A stretch of 64,000 nt of DNA from positions 124,001-188,000 of the forward strand of contig JADJWN010000004.1 in the NCBI GenBank assembly GCA_016716335.1, read 5' to 3'. The translations under genes and the position numbers were made by a program. Shown piece after piece: positions 1 to 7,784 of the stretch. This DNA comes from Saprospiraceae bacterium (GTDB taxonomy: Bacteria > Bacteroidota > Bacteroidia > Chitinophagales > Saprospiraceae). The notes under the pieces were generated by a model. That model was not told the origin of the DNA. It saw only the letters and a program-made list of their open reading frames with translations, and did no database searches. How positions within the stretch are numbered: position 1 is the stretch's first letter; each line of letters starts with the position of its first letter.

Positions 1-116
1 ATATAAATGAAAAAATGACTGCTGTCGAAATAGCTGAAAAAGTGCATAAACTTGAATATGCCTATTATCCTGCCTGTATTGAATATTTTGTCAGTGAATT
101 CTGTGTTTTTGATTGA
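1..116 (+). CDS. C-terminal end of an unknown protein (partial)
   Basis: An open frame enters from the left edge and stops at a TGA at 114-116, giving about 38 residues that end in EFCVFD. It has no recognisable motif. An in-frame ATG at 15 could make it a 33-residue peptide, but the frame is open to the window edge, so the tail of a longer gene is more likely. The 174 bases that follow are very AT-rich and hold the upstream region of the next gene. Confidence 0.4.
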   Translation, partial: INEKMTAVEIAEKVHKLEYAYYPACIEYFVSEFCVFD

Positions 117-200
117 GCAAAATTCCTGATAATTAGGGGTTTAGCTTTGTTAATTATTGTTAATTAATAAACCTTAATTAATTTGGGGAAATTAATTAAT

Positions 201-208
201 TATCTTTG
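201..208 (+). promoter_or_regulatory. Possible Bacteroidota -7 element
   Basis: TATCTTTG fits the phylum -7 consensus TAnnTTTG and lies about 80 bases before the start at 290. The nearest upstream TTG (183-185) is only 15 bases away, shorter than the usual 17-23, so the -33 half is unconvincing. Confidence 0.35.
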
Positions 209-289
209 GCCCGAAATTTGATTTCGATTCATGTCAAATTTGAGCAATAATTAATAGATTAATTTTCTTACATCAAAAACACTCATCAG

Positions 290-970
290 ATGAGCATCAC
301 GAAGAAATTCCAATCAGCTAAAAAGAACTACAAAGTTACATTTTCCATTCCCGTAGATGTAGCTCCTAATGCAAAGACTGTTCAGGTAATCGGAGAATTC
401 AACAACTGGGATATGCGTACTGCACCTTCCATGAAAGCTTCTAAAACTGAATATGCAGCCACTCTGGAACTGAATCCGGGTACTTATCAATTCCGTTATT
501 TAATTGATGGATTGAGATGGGAGAATGATTTTGCTGCGGATAATTATGTAAGCAGTCCGTTTGCAGGCATCAATAATTCAGTATTGATACTGCCATCTGC
601 AGGCGCAGCCACAGGAGCCAAGAGAGGACCAAAGCCCAAGGCTGAAAAAGCAGCCGCAGAAGCTCCCAAAGCAGCTACTGGAGCCAAGAGAGGACCAAAG
701 CCCAAGGCTGAAAAAGCAGCAGTAGAAGCTCCCAAAGCAGCCACAGGTGCCAAGAGAGGACCAAAGCCCAAGGCTGAAAAAGCAGCTGCAGAAGCTCCTA
801 AAGCAGCTACAGGTGCCAAGAGGGGACCAAAGCCCAAGGCTGAAAAAGCAGCCGCAGAAGCTCCTAAAGCAGCCACAGGTGCCAAGAGAGGACCGAAGCC
901 CAAAACTGAATCATCAGCAGCTCCAAAACCTGCTTCTACAGGTAAGAGAGGAAGACCCAAAAAGGCTTGA
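290..970 (+). CDS. CBM48/AMPK-type glycogen-binding-like domain protein with AT-hook-like repeat tail
   Basis: Residues about 14-100 form an early-set/CBM48-like beta-sandwich with the typical VIGEFNNWD motif and a YQFRYLIDG strand, as in isoamylase N-terminal and AMPK-beta domains. Stand-alone proteins of about 100 residues with this domain are common in Bacteroidota, with unknown function. Here the domain is followed by four full and one partial 22-residue unit, each with a KRGPKPK core and an Ala/Lys/Glu-rich spacer, ending in GKRGRPKKA. The last motif is a good AT-hook core; the others are AT-hook-like or histone-H1-like. There is no signal peptide, so it should be cytoplasmic. DNA or RNA binding by the tail is an inference. 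Its mRNA ends at a strong terminator shared with the convergent SPFH gene. Confidence 0.85.
   Translation: MSITKKFQSAKKNYKVTFSIPVDVAPNAKTVQVIGEFNNWDMRTAPSMKASKTEYAATLELNPGTYQFRYLIDGLRWENDFAADNYVSSPFAGINNSVLILPSAGAATGAKRGPKPKAEKAAAEAPKAATGAKRGPKPKAEKAAVEAPKAATGAKRGPKPKAEKAAAEAPKAATGAKRGPKPKAEKAAAEAPKAATGAKRGPKPKTESSAAPKPASTGKRGRPKKA
608..905 (+). repeat. 66-bp in-frame tandem repeat (4.5 units)
   Basis: Units start at 608, 674, 740, 806 and 872; the last is partial. Each encodes 22 residues containing GAKRGPKPK. Units differ by a few mostly synonymous changes, such as gcc/gct and agg/aga, and one Ala to Val change. The period is a multiple of three, so unit gain or loss keeps the frame. Confidence 0.95.
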
Positions 971-1023
971 TTAAATTTGCCTGAATTTCCGGCAATGATA
1001 GATTATATGCATTGCCTATAAAT

Positions 1024-1059
1024 AAAAAAGCCCGCATCCTTAAAAATGCGGGCTTTTTT
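1024..1059. terminator. Bidirectional intrinsic terminator
   Basis: AGCCCGCAT (1029-1037) pairs with ATGCGGGCT (1046-1054), with an A run before and a T run after. It sits between two convergent genes and can serve both. Confidence 0.9.
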
Positions 1060-1073
1060 ATTTGTGTTTTAAA

Positions 1074-1922
1074 TTAATTTCCACCTAAAATGATAGGCAA
1101 TCCTCCCTTGCCTTCACCGATGATTACCACCTTACTGTTGGGTGAATTGGCAAGTGTCAGTGTTGCTTCAATTCCTTTGTCTTTGAGGATATTTTCTGTG
1201 AGAGATGCATTGAGGATACGGTTGGCTTCGGCCTTTGCTTTTGCCTCTATGATTTTGCGTTCTGCCTCTTTTCTTTCTCTGTCCAATTTGAATTCGTACT
1301 GAAAAGCCAGCTGTTCTTCTCCCAGTTTTTGCTCTATGGCTTCCTTGAGTTTGGGTGGCAATGCTACCTCTCTGATCAGGATGGCATCAAGCGTAAGATT
1401 TTTTTTGGACACATTTTCAGAAGTTCGGTTGAAAATTTCCACCTGTATAGTTTCTCTTTTAGTACTGTACAATTCCTCCGGCAGATATTTTCCGATGACT
1501 TCACGGGTGGCAGATCTTATTTCAGGGATGATAATGCGTTGGGTATATTCCGGCCCCACGGTTTCGTGCAGATATCCCAGCCTTTCTACCTGAGGCAGAA
1601 ATCTGTAGGACAATTCAACCACGATGGTCAATCCGTTTTTCGAAAGTACCTCCATTTTTTCCACACCCTCTTTTACCCTTGTTTCATAAATATACATTTT
1701 GTTCCATGGTGCGACGACATGAAATCCGGGCTGGTAAATTTTATTTTTGTCAATGCCTCCGGAAAATCTCCTGAACAATACTCCGGCTTTTCCGGGTTCG
1801 ATGGTAAGGAAGGTCGTGGAGGACAATACGGAAAGCACGATGAAAGCTATAATTGCATAAACTCCGTATTTTATCACATTCAATGATGGGAGTTTGGGTG
1901 CATTGGGTTCTGTGAATGTCAT
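1074..1922 (-). CDS. Prohibitin/SPFH (Band 7) family membrane protein
   Basis: The 282 residues match the usual length of bacterial prohibitin-like proteins. A single membrane segment (about residues 18-40) is followed by an SPFH domain (about 42-210) starting with TIEPGKAGVLFRRF and PGFHVVAPW, then a charged Lys/Glu/Ala coiled coil (about 210-245) and a short Gly-rich end. The layout implies one N-terminal anchor and a large oligomerising domain. Family members form large membrane-associated rings and act as scaffolds or protease modulators, but the specific role here cannot be read. It stands alone and is convergent with the CBM48 gene. Confidence 0.9.
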   Translation of the reverse strand: MTFTEPNAPKLPSLNVIKYGVYAIIAFIVLSVLSSTTFLTIEPGKAGVLFRRFSGGIDKNKIYQPGFHVVAPWNKMYIYETRVKEGVEKMEVLSKNGLTIVVELSYRFLPQVERLGYLHETVGPEYTQRIIIPEIRSATREVIGKYLPEELYSTKRETIQVEIFNRTSENVSKKNLTLDAILIREVALPPKLKEAIEQKLGEEQLAFQYEFKLDRERKEAERKIIEAKAKAEANRILNASLTENILKDKGIEATLTLANSPNSKVVIIGEGKGGLPIILGGN

Positions 1923-1964
1923 AATATCAAATATTTTAGAGGGTTAAAAAATTTGAATAAATAT

Positions 1965-2081
1965 ATGCAGCATTTACAACAAATCCCATATCATTTGGAT
2001 GGGATGATCATTTTTATCGTTGTTTTGCTCATTGCAGGCCACAAATGGATGTACTTTAACAAAAAAGCCGATTTCGGTTAG
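1965..2081 (+). CDS. Possible 38-residue single-pass membrane microprotein
   Basis: The ATG at 1965 opens a 38-codon frame ending in TAG at 2079-2081. The middle is strongly hydrophobic (MIIFIVVLLIAG) and followed by a positively charged end (HKWMYFNKK), a typical small inner-membrane peptide pattern. It is divergent from the SPFH gene and starts 42 bases from that gene's start. No clear promoter or homologue is recognised, and chance is a real alternative. Nothing else is visible between 2082 and 2187. Confidence 0.25.
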   Translation: MQHLQQIPYHLDGMIIFIVVLLIAGHKWMYFNKKADFG

Positions 2082-2187
2082 GATGGTATTGTGAAGCTGA
2101 TTTTCCGGATTGCCTGGATTGTATTAAATTCAGTCCGGATTATTATTTATTTAAAAGTGAATAACTACAATCACACCAATGAGTTCA

Positions 2188-2913
2188 TTATTGCAATAAT
2201 GGACCCAGTATCTTCCACACATTTTCCATAACTATTTTTTGTCCCTCTTCATTGGGATGGTTGCCATCAGGAAGATTAAGTTCGGGTTTGGAGGCTACAC
2301 CTTCCAGAAAAAAAGGTATGAGCTGAGCATCATATTTTTTGGCTAAGGCAGGATATAGTGCTGCAAATTTACCGGTATATTCCTTTCCCATATTGGGTGG
2401 TGCCATCATACCTGCTACAATAAGTCTGGCCTGCGGATTTTTGGCTTTGACTTTTTGGAGAATGCTGCTCAGGTGTTTCTCAGTTTCTTTTAAGTCCAAT
2501 CCTCTCAGCATATCATTGGCTCCCAGCTCAAGTACGAAGATGTCCGGTGTTTGATTGAGCACCCAGTCTATTCTGTTGTCACCACCTGAGGATGTTTCGC
2601 CACTCAAACCGGCATTGATCACATTGTATTGCAATCCAAGGCTGTCAATTCTACGCTGAATCAGCGCAGGAAAAGCCTCCTGCTCATCCAGGCCGTATCC
2701 TGCCGTAAGGCTGTTGCCAAAGAACAGGATGTTTTTTTTGGCTGTATTATTCATGGGTTCGTCCGCTGCAGAAGTGATTTTATCTTTTTCAGGGGAGGTC
2801 GGGGCAACTTGTGAGGGATTTTCATGTTTAGCTTGACATGACATTAAAATAGCAACAAATATCCATAATATACCGATGCCTGTAATTGACGAATTAAAGA
2901 ATGCCCTGATCAT
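2188..2913 (-). CDS. SGNH/GDSL arylesterase, TesA-like lipoprotein
   Basis: The SGNH hydrolase blocks are present: FFGNSLTAGYGL (catalytic Ser), INAGLSGETSSGG (oxyanion Gly), LELGANDMLRG (Asn) and DGNHPNEEGQ (catalytic Asp and His). The family cleaves short acyl or aryl esters or lysophospholipids. The start chosen, at 2913, gives a signal peptide ending in the lipobox ILMSC, so the mature protein should be lipid-anchored; the upstream in-frame Met at 2940 would spoil the signal. It is divergent from an ABC transporter resembling YbbA/YbbP, the same neighbourhood as tesA-ybbA-ybbP in Escherichia coli. TAATTTTG in the intergenic region may be its -7 element. Confidence 0.88.
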   Translation of the reverse strand: MIRAFFNSSITGIGILWIFVAILMSCQAKHENPSQVAPTSPEKDKITSAADEPMNNTAKKNILFFGNSLTAGYGLDEQEAFPALIQRRIDSLGLQYNVINAGLSGETSSGGDNRIDWVLNQTPDIFVLELGANDMLRGLDLKETEKHLSSILQKVKAKNPQARLIVAGMMAPPNMGKEYTGKFAALYPALAKKYDAQLIPFFLEGVASKPELNLPDGNHPNEEGQKIVMENVWKILGPLLQ

Positions 2914-2970
2914 GGTGCAATGTTTTGCAAACAAACTCAAAATTAGTCCAAAGAGTTCAGACCTTAAATT

Positions 2971-3681
2971 ATGAATCCAATTTTAAAAGTTGAAAATCTA
3001 AGCATGCAATATCCCAGTGGTAACGGTATGCTTACTGTCCTTGAACAGATTGATTTTTCCATTTCTGAAGGTGACCTTGTATCTATCACCGGTCCTTCGG
3101 GAAGTGGTAAAACCACTTTGCTCGGGCTGTGTGCCGGACTCGACCGGCCTTCTCAGGGTAATATATGGCTGTGCGGCAGTCTCATCAATGATATGAATGA
3201 AGATGAAAGGGCAGCATTGCGCAACAGGGAAGTGGGATTTATATTTCAGAATTTTCAGCTCATTCCCAGTCTCACTGCATTGGAAAATGTGATGATACCA
3301 TTGGAGCTGCAGGGGAGAAAAGATGCTATAACTGTTGCGACTTCTCTGCTCAAAAATACCGGTCTCGGTGACAGGCTGGATCATTATCCTGCTCAGTTAT
3401 CGGGTGGTGAGCAGCAACGTGTAGCCATAGCCCGTGCATTCAGCAATTCGCCCCGCATCCTCTTTGCAGATGAACCCACAGGTAATCTCGACTATGAAAA
3501 TGCAGAAAAAATTCAGGAACTCCTGTTTGCTCTCAATAAAGAAAAAGGCACGACTCTCATTATCATCACCCATGATCCGGAACTCGCATCCAAAACGCAC
3601 AGGCAGATAAAGCTGAAGGGTGGAAAAATTTATTCAGATATTTCAATTGCGAATTCACTGAAAACCATGGCTGATGAATGA
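2971..3681 (+). CDS. ABC transporter ATP-binding protein, YbbA/LolD-like
   Basis: A complete 236-residue ATPase with Walker A GPSGSGKTT (about residues 42-50), Q-loop FIFQNFQLIPS, signature LSGGEQQRVAIARAF and Walker B LFADEPTGNLD. It belongs to the MacB/LolD/YbbA group, which works with FtsX-type permeases, often on lipoproteins or cell-envelope substrates rather than small solutes. It overlaps the start of the permease by 8 bases (3674-3681), indicating translational coupling, and is divergent from the TesA-like esterase. Confidence 0.93.
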   Translation: MNPILKVENLSMQYPSGNGMLTVLEQIDFSISEGDLVSITGPSGSGKTTLLGLCAGLDRPSQGNIWLCGSLINDMNEDERAALRNREVGFIFQNFQLIPSLTALENVMIPLELQGRKDAITVATSLLKNTGLGDRLDHYPAQLSGGEQQRVAIARAFSNSPRILFADEPTGNLDYENAEKIQELLFALNKEKGTTLIIITHDPELASKTHRQIKLKGGKIYSDISIANSLKTMADE

Positions 3682-5146
3682 GCTTCGTTTCATCCTGATT
3701 ATGGCTTTGAGGGATGCCCGAAAAAATTATCCGAGGCTTATCCTGTTTATTTCGTCTGTGATTGTGGGTATTGCTGCTCTGGTGGCTATCAATTCTTTCA
3801 ATTATAATCTAAGAAATCAGATTGACAAAGAAGCAGCATCCCTGCTGGGTGCAGACCTGGCAATCACCGGCAATATTCCGGCAGATGACAGTATCGGCAG
3901 GATTATGCAGTATCTGCCCGGAGAAAAGGCAGTGGAGAAAGAATTGCTTTCCATGGCTTATCTGCCTTCAACCAATGAGACCCAGTTTGTAAGGATCAAA
4001 GCGGTCTCCTCCGGTTTTCCGTTTTATGGTAAGATAAAATCCCGGCCTGAGGAAGGGGCTGAACTATTCCGGAATGGTCAGTATGCTTTGGTGGATGAAA
4101 GCCTGATGATTCAGCATGATCTGCATCCGGGTGACTCCATAAGGCTGGGTAAGTCATTTTTTGAAATCGTAGCTACATTGACAGGCGGAGTCGGCAGTAT
4201 CGGGCTATCTTCTGCCGTGGCACCTACAGTCTTCATAGCTGAAAACTACATTGATTCCACAGGGCTTATACAGCCGGGAAGCCTGGTAAATTATGCCTAC
4301 TATTTCAAACTGCCTGCATCCTTTAAGATTTCTGAATGGAAAAAAGAATACAAAAATCTCTTTGAAGCAGGCAATCTCAGAATAGAATCCATACAGGACA
4401 GAAAAAGCAATCTCAACCGGGGTTTTGATTTCCTGAATGATTTTTTGAACCTCACGGCAATCATAGCTCTCCTGCTCGGATGTCTGGGAGTGGCATCGGG
4501 CATCTGGATATATGCCAGATCAAAGTACAGAGATATAGCATTGCTGCGTTGTCTGGGAATAAAAGCCATGCATGCTTTTTGGATCTATTTTATCCAGATT
4601 GCCATCACAGCTATGGTCGGCTCCATTGCAGGGGCATCGTTGGGTGCTTTCATACAATTTTTCCTGCCCACGGTCTTTCAGGAATTTCTGCCGGTTACTG
4701 TGGACACTGCCATATCCTGGAAGGCATTGGTGCAGGGATGTACCGTCGGATTTGTGATGAGTATTTTATTTGCCTTGATACCGCTTGCATCATTATTGCA
4801 GATCAGCCCGCTTCAGATCCTGAGACAATCCTTTGAAACTTCAGCCAATCCCGGTCAGAGAAAGGTGCTGTTTTATACGGGAATTGCTGCCGGACTATTG
4901 CTATCTACCTGGTGGCTTACAGGCCATTGGATGACTTCCATACTTTTCACTCTTGCTGTAGTTGTCCTGTATGTTATTCTGTACCTGATAGCCGTAATGC
5001 TCAGCAGGGGCGCTAAAAAACTGCTTCCCGCCGGGGCTGCCTTTAGTTTGAAGCAGGGTATATCCAATCTCTTCAGGCCTGACAATCAGACTGCCACCAT
5101 AATCGTAACCATCGGGATGGGTACTGCTATATTGCAGGTCTGGTAA
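3674..5146 (+). CDS. FtsX-type ABC permease, YbbP-like, N-terminal part (frameshifted gene)
   Basis: This segment has an N-terminal membrane helix, a large periplasmic MacB-type domain (about residues 45-250), then membrane helices of the first FtsX domain (about 260-390) and two more helices (about 400-440). It ends at GMGTAILQVW, in the middle of what should be a helix of the second half. The continuation, IAGLVMVQGTIL, is present in the next frame from about 5130. Restoring one base near 5128-5132 gives GMGTAI-IAGLVMVQ and a protein of about 840 residues, close to YbbP length. Stop and next start overlap as TAATG, so re-initiation giving two half-permeases is possible, but a one-base deletion is simpler. 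Confidence 0.85.
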   Translation: MNELRFILIMALRDARKNYPRLILFISSVIVGIAALVAINSFNYNLRNQIDKEAASLLGADLAITGNIPADDSIGRIMQYLPGEKAVEKELLSMAYLPSTNETQFVRIKAVSSGFPFYGKIKSRPEEGAELFRNGQYALVDESLMIQHDLHPGDSIRLGKSFFEIVATLTGGVGSIGLSSAVAPTVFIAENYIDSTGLIQPGSLVNYAYYFKLPASFKISEWKKEYKNLFEAGNLRIESIQDRKSNLNRGFDFLNDFLNLTAIIALLLGCLGVASGIWIYARSKYRDIALLRCLGIKAMHAFWIYFIQIAITAMVGSIAGASLGAFIQFFLPTVFQEFLPVTVDTAISWKALVQGCTVGFVMSILFALIPLASLLQISPLQILRQSFETSANPGQRKVLFYTGIAAGLLLSTWWLTGHWMTSILFTLAVVVLYVILYLIAVMLSRGAKKLLPAGAAFSLKQGISNLFRPDNQTATIIVTIGMGTAILQVW

Positions 5147-6201
5147 TGGTGCAGGGTACCATACTGAAAAATGTGGCGCTGATGGATGCCGGCAACCAAC
5201 CTAATATGATTGTATATGGAATCGAATCGGCACAAAAAGAAGACATAAGACAATTTACGGAAAGCTATGGCCTCCCGGTACTGCAGCAGGTACCTATTGT
5301 CACTATGCGTATCGATGGATGGAAGGGCAAATCCAAATCTCAATGGCTGCTGGACAGCACTATGACAGCTGAGAAATGGGCTTTTAACAGAGAGGCCAGA
5401 GTCACTTACAGGGACACTCTCTCAGAGGGAGAAACTTTACTTGAAGGTGAATTGAAGCAATTTACCAATCAGTCTGACAGTATTTTTGTATCCTTGGGCA
5501 GTACCTTTGCCGAAGCCATGGATGTAGGCATAGGAGATGAAATTGTATTCAATGTACAGGGAGCCAGGCTCGTGACTTATGTAGGAAGCCTCCGTGAAAT
5601 TGATTTTCGGAATTTTTCCACCCGTTTTTTTATCGTTTTTCCTACCGGGGTGCTCGAAAAAGCGCCGCAGTTTCATGTTTTGGTGACGAAGACCGGCAAT
5701 ACAGCAGTGCTGACAAAATACAGGTCTGATCTGGTGAAAAAATTCCCCAATGTATCGGCGGTTGACCTAAGCTCTGTCCTGCAATCCGTCAATGAGATTT
5801 TGGGCAAAGTGAATTTTGCCATCCGTTTTATGGCTGTTTTCAGTCTTATTACCGGTTTTATTGTTCTGATAGGCTCATTGGCTTTGAGCAAATACCAGCG
5901 AATCAAGGAAAGTGTAATCCTGCGAACTTTAGGAGCATCCCGCAGACGGATTATTGCCATACAAATGGTGGAGTATCTCGTTTTGGGCATTCTTGCCTCT
6001 GTGAGCGGTGTCCTGCTCGCTTCCCTTGGAAGTTTCCTGCTTTTAAAATACCAGTTTCGCCTTGCATTTTCATTTCAGAGCTCTCTTGTTTTAGTTCTGG
6101 TGTGTATTATCACAGGCATAACGGTACTCATGGGAATAATCAATAGCCGCACCGTGGTGAGCAGCACACCGCTGCAGGTATTGAGAAGAGAAAGTGATTG
6201 A
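5146..6201 (+). CDS. FtsX-type ABC permease, YbbP-like, C-terminal part (frameshifted gene)
   Basis: This is the second half of the permease. It has a periplasmic domain (about residues 20-215) and a terminal FtsX domain with three hydrophobic helices (about 225-345), including the family motif ILRTLGASRRRI on the cytoplasmic loop. The ATG at 5146 is an internal Met (GLVMVQG) of the reconstructed protein rather than an evolved start, because the frame already reads sensibly upstream of it. It presumably works with the ATPase at 2971 to move or extract envelope molecules. The 262 bases that follow contain nothing I can name. Confidence 0.85.
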   Translation: MVQGTILKNVALMDAGNQPNMIVYGIESAQKEDIRQFTESYGLPVLQQVPIVTMRIDGWKGKSKSQWLLDSTMTAEKWAFNREARVTYRDTLSEGETLLEGELKQFTNQSDSIFVSLGSTFAEAMDVGIGDEIVFNVQGARLVTYVGSLREIDFRNFSTRFFIVFPTGVLEKAPQFHVLVTKTGNTAVLTKYRSDLVKKFPNVSAVDLSSVLQSVNEILGKVNFAIRFMAVFSLITGFIVLIGSLALSKYQRIKESVILRTLGASRRRIIAIQMVEYLVLGILASVSGVLLASLGSFLLLKYQFRLAFSFQSSLVLVLVCIITGITVLMGIINSRTVVSSTPLQVLRRESD

Positions 6202-6463
6202 TGGATTTTTTATACAACCTTGATTTGAATTTTTACTTCGTAATGAGGGTTGAAATGGTAAAATAACAAGCCCTTTCGCAAACGAGGCTTAGCAGTCACT
6301 AAGGTGAATCAGGACAGCGACTCATTATAAAGCCGTTTCCTGCCATAATAAATTTTTCGGTGCACAATCCCGATTGAAACTATACCGTGGGTTATTTAAA
6401 CCTGCATCCCGGAGTCCGGTAGATTTCTATAAACTTTCGGGGGCATGAAGATAGTAGTAAATA

Positions 6464-7600
6464 TCAGTTGCACATAATATTAATGTGCGCATAGGCCTCC
6501 GAATATCCAAATCTTGCGGATTGTTTCACATCTTGACATGCTTTGTTGTGATCCATCAGTCGGGAGTAGCTGCTGGCTCTGTTAAAATAAGCCTCTGCAA
6601 AGTCATTTTTATATTTTATGGCAGTGCTGAAATCTTTGACTGCGTTATCAAAGTACTCCATTTCCATGAAACATATCCCTCTTCTCGCATATAAGTCCGC
6701 ATTCATGGGATCTTTTGTGATCAGTTGGGTATAATCCTGAATCGCTTCATCAAATTTGCCGAGTTTCATGGTACACAATGCTTTATTGTGCAGTGCATTC
6801 AGGTCGTTTGGATTCAGATTGAGTGCTATGGTGAGGTCTGCATTGGCACCGTTGTAGTCATCAATCATAATTTTGCAGTAAGCCCTGCCGCTGAAAAACT
6901 CTGCTTCATCCGCCCTGAACCGTATAGCGGCACTGTACTCTGCAATGGCTTCTCTCCATTTTTGCTGCTGGACATAAATTTTAGCCCGCTCCCTGTATAT
7001 ATTGCCTGAAGAAGGCTGTATGTCACCTGCTGCTGTAAAGTCTTCGAGTGCACCAAACAGGTCTCCGGATTTTTGTCTGCACAAAGCTCTGTTGTAATAA
7101 GCATTGTAGTTGTGTTCGCCGGATTGGATAGCAGTGGTATAATCATCAATGGCCTTTTTATACTCATTTTTACGCATGTATGCAGTAGCACGGTTGATGT
7201 AGGCTTTAGGAAGAGCAGGTTCAAGCCCCAGTGCCTTATTTTGATACTCGATACATTTGTCAAACTGATGAGTCTGGAGTTCAAAATATCCCAGATACAT
7301 GTATGCTTTGGCAAAGGTGGGATCCAGAGAGATCACCTTTTCGCAATCTGCTTTTGCTCCTTGCTGATCACCGGAGTTCAATCTTGCCACTGCTCTGTTG
7401 AAGTAAGCTTTGGTATAATCGGGTTGAATTTCGATAGCTTTGTTGTAGCTTTGAATGGCTGCCTGATAATTTTTGGCATTGAAGTGACCGATACCCTGAT
7501 TCAAGAGGGTCACAGCTTCATTGTTGACCTGCTGGGCAACAGCATGCAGCGAGAAAACTCCAAGAATGAAAATTTTACATAATACCCTGAACATACACAT
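6464..7600 (-). CDS. Secreted tetratricopeptide-repeat protein
   Basis: A signal peptide (hydrophobic about residues 8-20, cut near AVAQQ) is followed by about ten consecutive 34-residue TPR units from residue 26 to 365, with repeated A-x-A-Y-x-N-R-A patterns and clustered Cys near the end. TPR arrays are protein-binding scaffolds; here the array should lie in the periplasm or at the outer membrane. No catalytic domain is present, and the partner is unknown. A Met two codons in (7594) is an equally good start. The gene stands alone. Confidence 0.85.
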   Translation of the reverse strand: MCMFRVLCKIFILGVFSLHAVAQQVNNEAVTLLNQGIGHFNAKNYQAAIQSYNKAIEIQPDYTKAYFNRAVARLNSGDQQGAKADCEKVISLDPTFAKAYMYLGYFELQTHQFDKCIEYQNKALGLEPALPKAYINRATAYMRKNEYKKAIDDYTTAIQSGEHNYNAYYNRALCRQKSGDLFGALEDFTAAGDIQPSSGNIYRERAKIYVQQQKWREAIAEYSAAIRFRADEAEFFSGRAYCKIMIDDYNGANADLTIALNLNPNDLNALHNKALCTMKLGKFDEAIQDYTQLITKDPMNADLYARRGICFMEMEYFDNAVKDFSTAIKYKNDFAEAYFNRASSYSRLMDHNKACQDVKQSARFGYSEAYAHINIMCN

Positions 7601-7719
7601 ATTTCTTATACAGTGACCTAATTAATGAACTTCAGGGATATATTCAGGGATAATCAACAAACAGGCCATTCATGGGGGAATCCGCTAAACTTATCGGAGC
7701 CTTGCTTGTTTGGACAAAA

Positions 7720-7752
7720 TTGCATATTAATTGTGTAATAATCATATTTTTG
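7720..7752 (+). promoter_or_regulatory. Bacteroidota-type promoter for the fni-mvaA pair
   Basis: TTG (7720-7722) and TATTTTTG (7745-7752) are separated by 22 bases and match the TTG / TAnnTTTG pattern. The predicted transcript starts about 25-30 bases before the ATG at 7785. Confidence 0.55.
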
Positions 7753-7784
7753 ACCGACTTTTTTATTGAAAGACACAAAATTTC

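Noticed and set aside
608..905. CRISPR-like array
   Set aside because: Units are contiguous, in frame and lack unique spacers; they encode a repeat protein tail.
544..960. Long minus-strand open frame opposite the 66-bp repeats
   Set aside because: It is the antisense shadow of a repetitive, low-complexity coding region; the plus-strand product has a real domain and a terminator after it.
5120..5150. Programmed -1 frameshift in the permease
   Set aside because: GCTATATTGCAG has no slippery heptamer, and no stem-loop of the needed kind is evident downstream.
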